In this document: positions 1 to 7,244 of the stretch, piece after piece
Layout: each line of letters opens with the position of its first letter
Position numbering within the stretch: the first letter of the stretch is position 1
Source: Myxococcota bacterium
GTDB taxonomy: Bacteria > Myxococcota_A > Polyangia > HGW-17 > JAJRWW01
Assembly (NCBI GenBank): GCA_024276595.1
Contig: JAJRWW010000650.1
Coordinates: 1-22,020 of the forward strand
Direction: 5' to 3'
DNA: 22,020 bases
The notes under the pieces: generated by a model
What the model saw: only the letters and a program-made list of their open reading frames with translations
Told to the model about the DNA's origin: nothing
The model's database searches: none
Made by a program: the position numbers and the translations under genes

Positions 1-564
1 CAGGACCGCGTGGCGGGTAGAGGCCTTGCGGATGACCGAGAACTTGCCCTTGAGAAACAGCGCCCGGGCTCTGAGCTTGGCGTCCATCCCCGCCTGCACC
101 AGCGCCACCACAGGCAGAACCAAGACCGCGGGAAGGCCAGCAAGCTCCCTGCGCAGGGAGCCGAGCCTGCGCTCCCTGTCGGGAGTGAGCGCCGCTGGCG
201 CTGCGCCGCTCCCCTTGCCGCTCCCCTTGCCGCTCCCCTTGCCAGGGGAAAGAAGAGCCTTGAGGGCCGGGGAGCCGTGCTCTTGGACGACCCCCTCTAG
301 CTGCTGGAGGGCCATCCCATAGTACGCGGCGCCAAGGTTGTAGTGGGCCTCGCCGAAGTCGGGGGCCTCGCGCACCGCCCTGGCAAAGCTGTCGGCGGCC
401 TGGGAGTATCGGCCCGCGGCCAGGTGCGACTGGCCCTCGTTGAAGGCCTGGGCGCCCTTGCGCCTGCAGCCAGATGCGGTGACCGCCAGCCAGGCCAGAG
501 TCAGCGTCACAGCCAGGCGCGGGAGGGTGAATGGGCGGCACATGCCCTGCGCTTTCAGGTCCAT
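1..564 (-). CDS. TPR-containing lipoprotein (3' end outside window)
   Basis: This frame stays open from an ATG at 564 to the window edge, giving 188 residues with the C-terminus missing. The N-terminus is a lipoprotein signal: a short basic stretch, a hydrophobic core and a T-A-S-G-C lipobox with the cysteine at residue 33. An in-frame ATG at 543 would give a shorter and more typical signal peptide; neither start has a convincing ribosome binding site. After the cysteine, roughly residues 37-80 resemble a tetratricopeptide repeat (NEGQSHLAAGRYSQAADSF, then a second helix pair containing NLGAAYYGM). A Gly-Lys-Gly-Ser linker encoded by a 12-bp tandem repeat follows. It begins 31 bases after the cNMP-binding gene, so it is probably the third gene of the channel operon. 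TPR lipoproteins usually scaffold envelope complexes; no specific partner can be named. Confidence 0.7.
   Translation of the reverse strand, partial: MDLKAQGMCRPFTLPRLAVTLTLAWLAVTASGCRRKGAQAFNEGQSHLAAGRYSQAADSFARAVREAPDFGEAHYNLGAAYYGMALQQLEGVVQEHGSPALKALLSPGKGSGKGSGKGSGAAPAALTPDRERRLGSLRRELAGLPAVLVLPVVALVQAGMDAKLRARALFLKGKFSVIRKASTRHAVL
205..243 (+). repeat. 12-bp tandem repeat, about 3.25 copies
   Basis: The unit gccgctcccctt occurs three times exactly at 205-216, 217-228 and 229-240, followed by gcc. Each unit is a multiple of three and adds Gly-Lys-Gly-Ser to the lipoprotein encoded on the minus strand, so copy-number change would lengthen or shorten a linker without shifting frame. The unit resembles the 12-bp repeat downstream of pnp at 15792-15859, in the same orientation. 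Confidence 0.85.
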
Positions 565-595
565 GGGGTTTTCTTGTGGCCGTCTCATTGATCGC

Positions 596-1090
596 TCAAC
601 GATTGATGGCAAAGGCAAAGGCTGTCATGAGCTTTCGAATGTCCTCGTTGGCACGACCCAGCCGGAGGCACAGCTCTCGGGAGATGACCAACAGCAGGCG
701 GTAACCCAGCTCCGTGTCGGCGGCCATGAGCCCCTGAATGGCAGCTCCCTCGAGCACCCAAAGATCCAGGTTGGTGCGAGCGGTCACGGTGGCGCTTCTG
801 GTGTCTGAGGCCAGCAGGGCCACCTCGCCGAAGTAGTCACCCTGGCGCAGCAGCACGAGCTGCTTTTCGAAGCTCACCGGCTCCCTCCCTGGGACGCTGA
901 CGTGGATGGCCTTGGAGACCTCCACCTGCCCATCCAGGACGATGAACATCTCGTCGCCCTCTTCCCCCTCGGTGATGACCCTGTCTCCCTTTGCGTACGT
1001 GCGGCGGTGGCACAGATCCAGCACCTTCTGGAGCTGCCCGTCGTTCAGGTCGGAAAACAGCGGGATCTTTCGCAGCAGCGAAAGAGACAT
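596..1090 (-). CDS. Cyclic nucleotide-binding domain protein, stand-alone
   Basis: This 164-residue protein is essentially one cyclic nucleotide-binding domain of the CAP/CNG family, with no DNA-binding helix-turn-helix and no membrane segment. The beta-barrel covers about residues 30-110. The phosphate-binding cassette is intact, FGEVALL with Glu89, then Arg98-Ser99-Ala100; this Glu/Arg pair contacts the ribose and phosphate of cAMP or cGMP in the family, so ligand binding is likely. The ATG shares its A with the stop codon of the channel gene upstream (TGATG), and an aggaga lies inside the channel's last codons, so translation is probably coupled. It may be a regulatory subunit of the channel that acts in trans; this is inferred from gene order. 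The nucleotide it binds cannot be read from the sequence. Confidence 0.85.
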   Translation of the reverse strand: MSLSLLRKIPLFSDLNDGQLQKVLDLCHRRTYAKGDRVITEGEEGDEMFIVLDGQVEVSKAIHVSVPGREPVSFEKQLVLLRQGDYFGEVALLASDTRSATVTARTNLDLWVLEGAAIQGLMAADTELGYRLLLVISRELCLRLGRANEDIRKLMTAFAFAINR

Positions 1091-2289
1091 CAGATCGAGG
1101 TCTCCTGTGGCCGCTGACGGGTGATCACCATGGCGCGCTCTCCGGCGAGCACCAGCTCGTCGTCTGTGGGGTTGACCCGAACCTGGAAGCGGCTTCGCTC
1201 CTCCATCTCCTGGCCGCTGCTGGCGAGCTGGCTCTGGATGAAGGCGTCGATGAAGGAGCCCTGGCTGTCCTGGATCAGGTCCTCCAGGGCGAGGCTCTTG
1301 CGCTCGCTCACCAGGCCCACAAGGATCGCGTCGGTGCTCCGGAAATGCTCGAAGAGATCGCTGACGGGGCCATCCACGAAGCGACCGGGGATCTCGACGG
1401 TCTGAAAGCCGTTGCCTTGAAAGGCCAACAGCTCCTTGAGCATCATCGGTAGCCCAGGTGACAGGGGAGCGTTGGCCAGCACGTTGGCGCCCATCTCCGC
1501 GGGGGAGATGATCTCATCGGCGCCGGCCCGCAGCAGGTGCTGCTCGTTGTGCACCGAGCGCACCTCCGCGAAGATCCTCAGGTCTGCCGAGAAGCTGCGG
1601 AGCCCCATGATGACCTTGATGGTCCGGCTGTCCACGGCGTCCTCCGACGTGTCGGAGCCGGCGCGGCTCGCCAGCACGATGGCCACCGATGCCCGGTCCA
1701 CGTTGGCGCGCCGGAGCACGAAGTCGTGGGTGGGATCACCGTGCACGTAGCGGATGTTGACGTTCTTGTACTTGGCCGCCAGGGTGTCGATCTCCTGCTC
1801 GCCCAGCTCGTTGATGAGCACCACATCCCGCATCTCCAGCGGCGCCGCAACGTCCAGGTTGTGCAGCACGACCTCCCCCTGGGAGGCCCAGTCAGCCACC
1901 ACCAGATGCTCCTGGAAGCTCACTTGTCTCAGACCCCTTCCTTCCTTGAGGCGCCGCTCCACCAGGAACGAGGCGATGGACGCCGAGATGAGCGCCAGGA
2001 TGGCGACCCCGGCAAACATGAGCACCGTGGCCACGACCCGGCCGGGGTGGGTCTTGGGCGTCACATCGCCGTAGCCCACCGTGGTCATTGTAACCAAAGA
2101 CCAGTAGAATGCCTCGCCCAGGCTGTGCTGTGGCTCGAAAAAATAGAAGCTCAGGGCGCCTCCAATGGAAAAAACAACCAGCAGCGCCGCGATGAGCGTC
2201 AGCTCGCTTCGGAGCCCACGGTGGGCGGCATTGCGTACCCGCCAAAAAAGGCGCAGCGGCCAGCCCGAGATGGTGATGGTGCGTGCCAT
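1090..2289 (-). CDS. Two-TM potassium channel with RCK domains
   Basis: With the start at 2289 the protein has 399 residues. TM1 spans about 30-51, the pore helix and filter contain T-V-G-Y-G-D at residues 70-75 (the potassium selectivity signature), and TM2 spans about 85-109. From about residue 127 there is a TrkA-N/RCK-like Rossmann region (HLVVADWASQGEVV, where Asp replaces the first glycine of the usual motif), and the last 90 residues look like a second regulatory TrkA-C-type domain. It should form a tetrameric channel in the inner membrane gated by ligands on the cytoplasmic ring. The reading frame extends up to 2403, but a promoter-like pair at 2374-2403 lies inside that extension and the first 38 residues look unstructured, so 2289 is preferred. 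The cNMP-binding gene follows with a one-base overlap. Confidence 0.88.
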   Translation of the reverse strand: MARTITISGWPLRLFWRVRNAAHRGLRSELTLIAALLVVFSIGGALSFYFFEPQHSLGEAFYWSLVTMTTVGYGDVTPKTHPGRVVATVLMFAGVAILALISASIASFLVERRLKEGRGLRQVSFQEHLVVADWASQGEVVLHNLDVAAPLEMRDVVLINELGEQEIDTLAAKYKNVNIRYVHGDPTHDFVLRRANVDRASVAIVLASRAGSDTSEDAVDSRTIKVIMGLRSFSADLRIFAEVRSVHNEQHLLRAGADEIISPAEMGANVLANAPLSPGLPMMLKELLAFQGNGFQTVEIPGRFVDGPVSDLFEHFRSTDAILVGLVSERKSLALEDLIQDSQGSFIDAFIQSQLASSGQEMEERSRFQVRVNPTDDELVLAGERAMVITRQRPQETSI

Positions 2290-2373
2290 GGTTTCTCGGA
2301 TCAACCGGCGCCTCTGCACGGGCCACCTCGGCGGCAAGGCCGACCCGCGGGCGCCCCAGGTGTTGGAGAAGCC

Positions 2374-2403
2374 ACTACACCACGATTGGGTGGCCCGGGT
2401 CAA
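2374..2403 (-). promoter_or_regulatory. Probable sigma70 promoter for the channel operon
   Basis: On the minus strand TTGACC (2398-2403) and TGTAGT (2374-2379) are separated by 18 bases, matching five and four positions of the sigma70 consensus. Transcription would start near 2367, leaving a leader of about 80 bases to the ATG at 2289. Confidence 0.45.
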
Positions 2404-2439
2404 CGCGCAGCTTTCGGGCGCCTTCCCAGGCAGACGGCA

Positions 2440-2467
2440 TTGACACGGGGGCGGGGTCGGCTAAAAA
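2440..2467 (+). promoter_or_regulatory. Probable sigma70 promoter for queD
   Basis: A perfect TTGACA at 2440-2445 is followed after 16 bases by TAAAAA at 2462-2467. Transcription would begin near 2474, just ahead of the queD ribosome binding site at 2493-2498. The minus-strand channel promoter lies only about 40 bases away, so the two face apart from one short control region. Confidence 0.6.
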
Positions 2468-2502
2468 GCACTACCAGTGGCGAAGCATCGCCAGGAGGAG
2501 CC

Positions 2503-2874
2503 ATGTACGAAGTAGCCATTCGGAGGCGCTTTGCGGCGGCCCATCAGCTCAGGAACTATGGGGGAAAGTGCGAGGATCTCCATGGGCACAACTGGATCGT
2601 GGAGGTGGGCGTCACGGGCCGCGAGCTGGACGAGGTGGGGCTCCTGCTGGATTTCAAGGTCCTCAAGGCGAAGGTGGACGGGATCATGGAGGAGCTGGAT
2701 CACAGCTATCTCAACGATCACGCATGGTTCAGAGAGAAAAACCCCTCATCCGAGAACCTGGCGCGGTTTCTTTTCGAGCGAATCACCGCCGACCTGGGCG
2801 GAGAAGACCTCCAGGTGTCCCACGTGCGCGTCTGGGAGTCCGAGGACTCCCAGGCCACCTATCGGCTCGGCTAG
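2503..2874 (+). CDS. queD: 6-carboxy-5,6,7,8-tetrahydropterin synthase (QueD/PTPS family)
   Basis: This 123-residue protein belongs to the 6-pyruvoyl-tetrahydropterin synthase family, which in bacteria usually converts 7,8-dihydroneopterin triphosphate to 6-carboxytetrahydropterin on the queuosine (7-deazaguanine) pathway. The zinc ligands are His14, His27 and His29, and the catalytic cysteine is Cys23, in the C-x3-H-G-H spacing typical of QueD. A later LDHSYLND segment supplies the family's conserved Asp-His, and WESE near the end supplies the pterin-anchoring glutamate. The start at 2503 is fixed by aggagg at 2493-2498. The length is normal. No queC, queE or queF is in the window, so the pathway assignment rests on family motifs; a folate-related PTPS role is the main alternative. 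A frame opening far upstream runs into this gene but has no start signal of its own. Confidence 0.9.
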   Translation: MYEVAIRRRFAAAHQLRNYGGKCEDLHGHNWIVEVGVTGRELDEVGLLLDFKVLKAKVDGIMEELDHSYLNDHAWFREKNPSSENLARFLFERITADLGGEDLQVSHVRVWESEDSQATYRLG

Positions 2875-3016
2875 GTCCTCCCCCCTGGGCCTCCCTCGGA
2901 GCCCTGGCTCGGCCCTGGTTGCCACAGCCCCAAAGGTCTGTCACCATGGCTGAGCGCTGCCAGACCCCCTCGGAGGGAGGCCAGGCGCTTTCCGGACAGA
3001 CCAATTGGAGTGGAAC

Positions 3017-3859
3017 ATGGGTGACAAGGTCGATCTAAGCAAGCTGGCAGCTCGCAAGGCGGCGGGTGAGAAGCTCACCATGCTCACCGCCTACGACTTC
3101 CCCTTTGCCCGTCTGCTGGACGAGGCCGGGATCGACCTGATCCTGGTGGGGGACTCCCTGGGCAACGTGGTGCTGGGATACCCCGACACCCTGCCGGTGA
3201 CCATGGAGCAGATGCTGCACCACACCCGGGCCGTTTCTCGGGCGGTACAGCGGGGGCTGGTCATCGGGGACATGCCTTTCATGTCGTACAACGTCACCGT
3301 GCCGGAGGCAATCACCAACGCCGGCCGCTTCATCAAGGATGCGGGCGCGGACATTGTGAAGCTGGAGGGTGGAGAGGCGGTGGCTCAGACCGTCGCTGCT
3401 GTTGTCCGGGCTGGGATCCCGGTGTGCGGCCACCTTGGCCTCACGCCACAGACCGCCACCCAGCTCGGGGGCTACCGAGTCCAGGGGCGCACCGCCGCCA
3501 CCGCCAAGAAGATCTGGGAGGACGCCCTGCGCCTCGAGGACGCCGGGGCTTCGATGCTCGTCCTCGAGTGCGTGCCGGACCGGGTCGCAGAGCGCATCAG
3601 CCGGTCACTGCGCATTCCCACCTTTGGCATCGGCGCCGGGCCTGGCTGTGACGGCCAGGTGCTGGTGCTGCACGACCTGCTCGGCCTTGGGGGCGGGGAG
3701 ATCCAGCCCCGCTTCGTAAAGCGCTTCGCCGAGCTGGCAGAGACCACCCTCTCCGCCGTGGGAGCGTACAAGGATGAGGTCGAGGCTGGCACCTACCCGG
3801 CGGTGGAGCACTGCTTCAGCATCCCGGACCACGAGCTGGACAAGCTGGACGAGCCATAG
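3017..3859 (+). CDS. panB: 3-methyl-2-oxobutanoate hydroxymethyltransferase
   Basis: PanB transfers a hydroxymethyl group from 5,10-methylenetetrahydrofolate to 2-oxoisovalerate, making ketopantoate, the first committed step to pantothenate and CoA. The 280-residue product is full length, a (beta/alpha)8 barrel. The metal ligands Asp46 (VGDSLGN) and Asp85 (GDMPFMSY), substrate Lys115 (VKLEGG) and catalytic Glu184 (VLECVP) are all present, as are HLGLTPQ and GIGAGPGCDGQVLV. The ATG at 3017 has ggag at 3007-3010; a TTG at 3005 in the same frame would destroy that spacing. panE follows nine bases later. No clear promoter was found in the 142 bases after queD, so it may be read from the queD promoter. 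panC and panD are not in the window. Confidence 0.96.
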   Translation: MGDKVDLSKLAARKAAGEKLTMLTAYDFPFARLLDEAGIDLILVGDSLGNVVLGYPDTLPVTMEQMLHHTRAVSRAVQRGLVIGDMPFMSYNVTVPEAITNAGRFIKDAGADIVKLEGGEAVAQTVAAVVRAGIPVCGHLGLTPQTATQLGGYRVQGRTAATAKKIWEDALRLEDAGASMLVLECVPDRVAERISRSLRIPTFGIGAGPGCDGQVLVLHDLLGLGGGEIQPRFVKRFAELAETTLSAVGAYKDEVEAGTYPAVEHCFSIPDHELDKLDEP

Positions 3860-3868
3860 GAGAAGTCG

Positions 3869-4795
3869 ATGCGCGTAGTAGTGATGGGCGCTGGTTCCAT
3901 GGGCTGCCTGGTGGGGGGGTATCTCGCTCGCGCCGGGCACGAGCTGTTCTTGGTAGATCCCGTGGAGGAGCGCGCGGCGGCGGTCCGAGACCGCGGGATC
4001 ATGGTCGAGGGTGTTGAGGGAGACTTCGACGTGTCGGCCTCCGCCGGTGTGTCGTACGAAGGGGAGCCTCCCGAGCTTGTCGTGGTATGTGTCAAGAGCT
4101 ACCACACGGCTCGTGCCGCCAGCGACATCGCCGCCTTGCTTGGAGAGGACACCGAGGTGCTCACACTGCAAAACGGGGTGGGCAACCTGGAGCTGCTGGC
4201 TCACACCCTGCCCCGGGATCGGCTGCTGGCGGGAGTCACCTCTCTGGGCGCCAACCTGCTCGCTCCCGGCCGGGTGCACCACGCCGGCGAGGGGGAGACC
4301 TTCATCGGCGACGCCTACGGTGATCGACAGGATCGCGCTGCCGAGGTTGCAGCGATCCTGTCGGCAGCCAGGCTCCCTGCGGTGGCCACCGGCGAGATCC
4401 AGAACCACATCTGGAAGAAGCTGGCGGTGAACGTGGGCATCAACGCGCTCACGGCCCTGCTGCGCGTGCGCAACGGGCGCCTCCTGGCAAACGAAGGGGT
4501 CCTCGCGGTCATGGAGGCGGCCGTGGGTGAGTGCCTTGCCGTCGCAGAGCGGTCCGGGGTGGGCCTGGACGCGGAGGCAACCATGACCCTGGTGAGGGAC
4601 GTGGCCAGGCGCACCGCCAGCAACCGCAGCTCGATGCTCATGGACAGCCTGGCCGGACGTCGCACCGAGATAGAGGCCATCAACGGCGCTGTCGTGCGGC
4701 GTGGGCTGGAGCTGGGCATGGCGGTGCCCGTGAACGAGACGCTCACCCACCTGGTGCAGGCGCTCGAGTCGCTGCACCAGGTGCAGGAGCGGTAG
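3869..4795 (+). CDS. panE: 2-dehydropantoate 2-reductase
   Basis: PanE reduces ketopantoate to pantoate with NADPH, the step after PanB. The 308-residue protein has the N-terminal Rossmann fold with G-A-G-S-M-G at residues 7-12, the QNGVGN motif near 101-106, and the C-terminal helical domain with the catalytic lysine (Lys184) and nearby Asn188 in WKKLAVNVGINALTALL. Length and motif order are those of the ApbA/PanE family. The ATG is nine bases after the panB stop, with aggaga at 3858-3863 overlapping that stop codon, so the two are surely co-transcribed. ApbA/PanE paralogues of other specificity exist, but the panB neighbour makes the pantothenate role very likely. Confidence 0.95.
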   Translation: MRVVVMGAGSMGCLVGGYLARAGHELFLVDPVEERAAAVRDRGIMVEGVEGDFDVSASAGVSYEGEPPELVVVCVKSYHTARAASDIAALLGEDTEVLTLQNGVGNLELLAHTLPRDRLLAGVTSLGANLLAPGRVHHAGEGETFIGDAYGDRQDRAAEVAAILSAARLPAVATGEIQNHIWKKLAVNVGINALTALLRVRNGRLLANEGVLAVMEAAVGECLAVAERSGVGLDAEATMTLVRDVARRTASNRSSMLMDSLAGRRTEIEAINGAVVRRGLELGMAVPVNETLTHLVQALESLHQVQER

Positions 4796-4819
4796 GCACG
4801 GATCTCTTCGGCGTGACTG

Positions 4820-4840
4820 GTGACCTCAGTTGCAGGTCAC
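4820..4840. other. Small hairpin spanning the end of the Cys-rich gene
   Basis: gtgacct (4820-4826) and aggtcac (4834-4840) form a perfect 7-bp stem with a 7-base loop that contains part of the minus-strand stop codon at 4826-4828. It sits between two convergent genes, but neither side has a T-run, so termination there is only a possibility. Confidence 0.3.
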
Positions 4841-7096
4841 GCTCAGCCTCACCCCAAGCCAGCTCGAGTAGTCCTCCACCACGATGTAGTAGGTGAGCCC
4901 CGCGGTCACTCCGAAGCTGACGGTGTCGCAGGAGATGCTGGTGCCATAGTCCACGCAGAGCTGGTTGTGGCACGAGCCCTCCAGGATGAACAGGTCGAAG
5001 TCGTCGTCGATGTCGTCGCAGTCGAGGCTGGCGGTGACGCTGCTGACCCCCGCGGGGATCGTGAGCGCGTAGACCCGGTCCGAGTTGCCTCCAAGCCCGC
5101 TGCAGCTATAGCCATCCACGTCGTTGCCAAAAACACCGCTCATGTAGTCAGAGTCGTTGCAGGCGATGGTCTCGTCCGCCGTGCAGGTGCTCTCCCACTG
5201 GCAGGTGGCCGAGCAGCCGTCACCAGAGGATGTGTTCCCGTCGTCGCACTGCTCGCCGCCCTCCACTGCGCCGTTGCCACACACCGAGCTGGAGCAGCCG
5301 CTGGTGTCGATGGTGCACGAGCCCGTGCACGCCAGCGAGCCCGCCGGGAAGCCAAAGCTGGCGCAGGTCTGGCCGCCGAAGTCGCTGGTGTCGCACTCCT
5401 CGCTGCTCTCCTTTGTGCCGTTGCCACAGACGGCGTCCAGACAGGCCCCGGCGTCGAAGGTGCAGTTGCTCAAGCAGGCCAGCGTGCCCCCGGCGAAGCC
5501 CAGGCTCACGCAGGTGGCGCCATTGAGATCCGCGCCATCGCACTCCTCGCCAGGGTCCCAGGTGCTGTTGCCGCAGGACGGGTTGCACACGGACGGCTCT
5601 CCGGTGCAGATCCAGCCGTTCTCCACCTGGCATGCGGCATTGCATCCGTCACCGCTCAGGGCGTTGTTGTCGTCGCACTGCTCGCCGATCCCGGCGCTAA
5701 TGACGCCGTCCCCACACTCCGGAGCCACACAGGCGCTGGTGTCGAAGGTGCAGTTGCTCAAGCAAGCCAGGGAGCCACTGACAAAGCCCAGCGACACGCA
5801 GGTGGCGCCGCCGAGGGCGAGGCCGTCGCACTCCTCCAGGCCGGTGATCACGCCATCACCACAGCTATACATGGAGCAGCCAGATGTGTCGAAGGTGCAG
5901 TCCGTCAGGCAGGCCAAGGAGCCCGTGTCGAAGCCCAGGGATGAGCAGCTCGCGCCGCCGAGCTGGCCGCCGTCACAGGCCTCACCCGGGTCAAGCTGGT
6001 TGTTGCCACACAGGCGAGTACACTGGGATGGCTCGCCAGCGCAGGTCCAGCCCGACTCGATGGAGCACAGGATGTTGCAGCCATCCCCCCCATCGCTGTT
6101 GCCGTCGTCGCAGGCCTCTCCAGGGCTAATTATTCCGTCCCCGCAGGTTATGGGTATGCAGCCACTGAGGTCGTAGGCGCAGCTAGGGAGGCACAGCAGG
6201 CTACCCCCCACGTAGCTGCCCACCGTCTCGCAGGTCTGGCCCCCGAGCAGCACTCCGTCGCACTGCTCTCCGGCGTCCAGGGCTCCATTGCCGCAGGTGG
6301 GCAGCTCGCATCCGGCGGTGTTGAACGTGCAGTTGGACGCGCAAGCCAGCGTGCCCCCCACGTAGCCCTGGCCGAGGCTCTCGCAGGTCTGCCCCCCGAG
6401 GGCGGCAGAGTCGCACTGCTCTCCGGCATCCAGCGTTCCATTGCCGCACAGCTCGGCGCACACCGAGGGCTGACCGGCGCAGGCCCAGCCCTCCTCCACG
6501 GCGCAGTTGCCTCCGCAGCCATCTCCGGCGTCCAGGTTGGCGTCGTCGCACTCCTCCATGCCCTCGACGATCCCGTTGCCGCAGGAAAAAAGCGTACAGC
6601 CGGTGGAGTCCAGCTCACAGGATGAGGTGCAGGCCAGCGAGCCGCCGTCGTACCCCTGGCTCTCACAGGTCTCGCCGCCCACGTCGGCGCCGTCGCACTG
6701 CTCCCCGGCATCCAAGGCACCATTGCCGCACATGATCGCGCTGCACCCGCTGGTGTCCAGCTCACAGGCCTGGTCGCACAATAGCTGCCCCGAGCCCAGC
6801 TCCAGGCTCTGGCAGGTGACCCCGCCCAGCTCCGAGCCGTCGCAGCTCTCGGCCCCCACCACCAGGCCATCCCCGCAGATGGCGGCGCAGGTGGAAGGCT
6901 CACCGGTACAGACAAACCCCGCTTCCAGGAGGCAGTCCTTGTCGCAGCCGTCACTGGCGGCCGCGTTTCCGTCGTCGCACTCCTCCTCCCCCTGCACCAG
7001 GCCATCCCCGCAGGAGGGCTCTGGCGCAGGAACCCCATGCGCACAGGCGGCCAGAGCCCACGCCGCTGCAAGCAGAACACATACCGCTAACCGCAT
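4826..7096 (-). CDS. Cysteine-rich repeat lipoprotein with C-terminal beta-sandwich domain
   Basis: The product has 756 residues. The start at 7096 has ggaggg five bases upstream; the frame extends slightly further to 7120 without such a site. The signal peptide ends in the lipobox L-A-A-C18, so this is a lipoprotein. After it come 13 cysteine-rich modules, each opening C-G-[DN]-G/N. Five are long-loop modules of the DUF4215 type (ECDDGN...GDGC...C...GW.C.GEPS.C) and eight are a second type (CDG..LGG.TC.SLGF..GSLAC...C.FDTSGC). Their order is A-B-B four times, then a final A. The last 115 or so residues (from CTADETIACND) form an acidic beta-rich domain resembling bacterial pre-peptidase C-terminal domains, ending in VTCN. 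Such proteins in myxobacteria are probably disulfide-rich surface or spore proteins; the ligand is unknown. Confidence 0.88.
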   Translation of the reverse strand: MRLAVCVLLAAAWALAACAHGVPAPEPSCGDGLVQGEEECDDGNAAASDGCDKDCLLEAGFVCTGEPSTCAAICGDGLVVGAESCDGSELGGVTCQSLELGSGQLLCDQACELDTSGCSAIMCGNGALDAGEQCDGADVGGETCESQGYDGGSLACTSSCELDSTGCTLFSCGNGIVEGMEECDDANLDAGDGCGGNCAVEEGWACAGQPSVCAELCGNGTLDAGEQCDSAALGGQTCESLGQGYVGGTLACASNCTFNTAGCELPTCGNGALDAGEQCDGVLLGGQTCETVGSYVGGSLLCLPSCAYDLSGCIPITCGDGIISPGEACDDGNSDGGDGCNILCSIESGWTCAGEPSQCTRLCGNNQLDPGEACDGGQLGGASCSSLGFDTGSLACLTDCTFDTSGCSMYSCGDGVITGLEECDGLALGGATCVSLGFVSGSLACLSNCTFDTSACVAPECGDGVISAGIGEQCDDNNALSGDGCNAACQVENGWICTGEPSVCNPSCGNSTWDPGEECDGADLNGATCVSLGFAGGTLACLSNCTFDAGACLDAVCGNGTKESSEECDTSDFGGQTCASFGFPAGSLACTGSCTIDTSGCSSSVCGNGAVEGGEQCDDGNTSSGDGCSATCQWESTCTADETIACNDSDYMSGVFGNDVDGYSCSGLGGNSDRVYALTIPAGVSSVTASLDCDDIDDDFDLFILEGSCHNQLCVDYGTSISCDTVSFGVTAGLTYYIVVEDYSSWLGVRLSVTCN

Positions 7097-7244
7097 CTCA
7101 TCCCTCCGAGCCGCTCCCACTACTTCCCACCAAACCCCATGGTAGCACCGAGGGCCACCCCTGGGGAACCCCGCAGATCGAGAGGGGCTCAGATGGCACA
7201 GGGAACCCTTCGCAGCACAAAGAACCCCCGGGGCCCTGGACGGC

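Noticed and set aside
1537..2502. A long plus-strand frame that runs from inside the channel region into queD
   Set aside because: It is antisense to the channel gene, its upstream peptide is His/Arg-rich without family features, and queD has its own ribosome binding site at 2493 and promoter at 2440.
2946..3038. Small plus-strand frame of about 30 codons overlapping the start of panB
   Set aside because: It lacks a ribosome binding site and shows no leader-peptide features such as clustered regulatory codons or an attenuator hairpin.
3605..4777. 390-codon minus-strand frame opposite panB-panE
   Set aside because: It is the shadow of two unmistakable enzymes; GC-rich DNA commonly leaves long open antisense frames, and the peptide has no domain signature.
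4820..5944. Plus-strand frame opposite the Cys-rich lipoprotein, with repeating VALLA-type segments
   Set aside because: The periodicity is only the antisense reading of the cysteine-rich modules; the minus strand has the signal peptide, lipobox and ribosome binding site.
4826..7096. Regular repeats that might suggest a CRISPR array
   Set aside because: The repeats are degenerate, about 130-150 bases long, translate into conserved cysteine modules and have no uniform short direct repeat with unique spacers.
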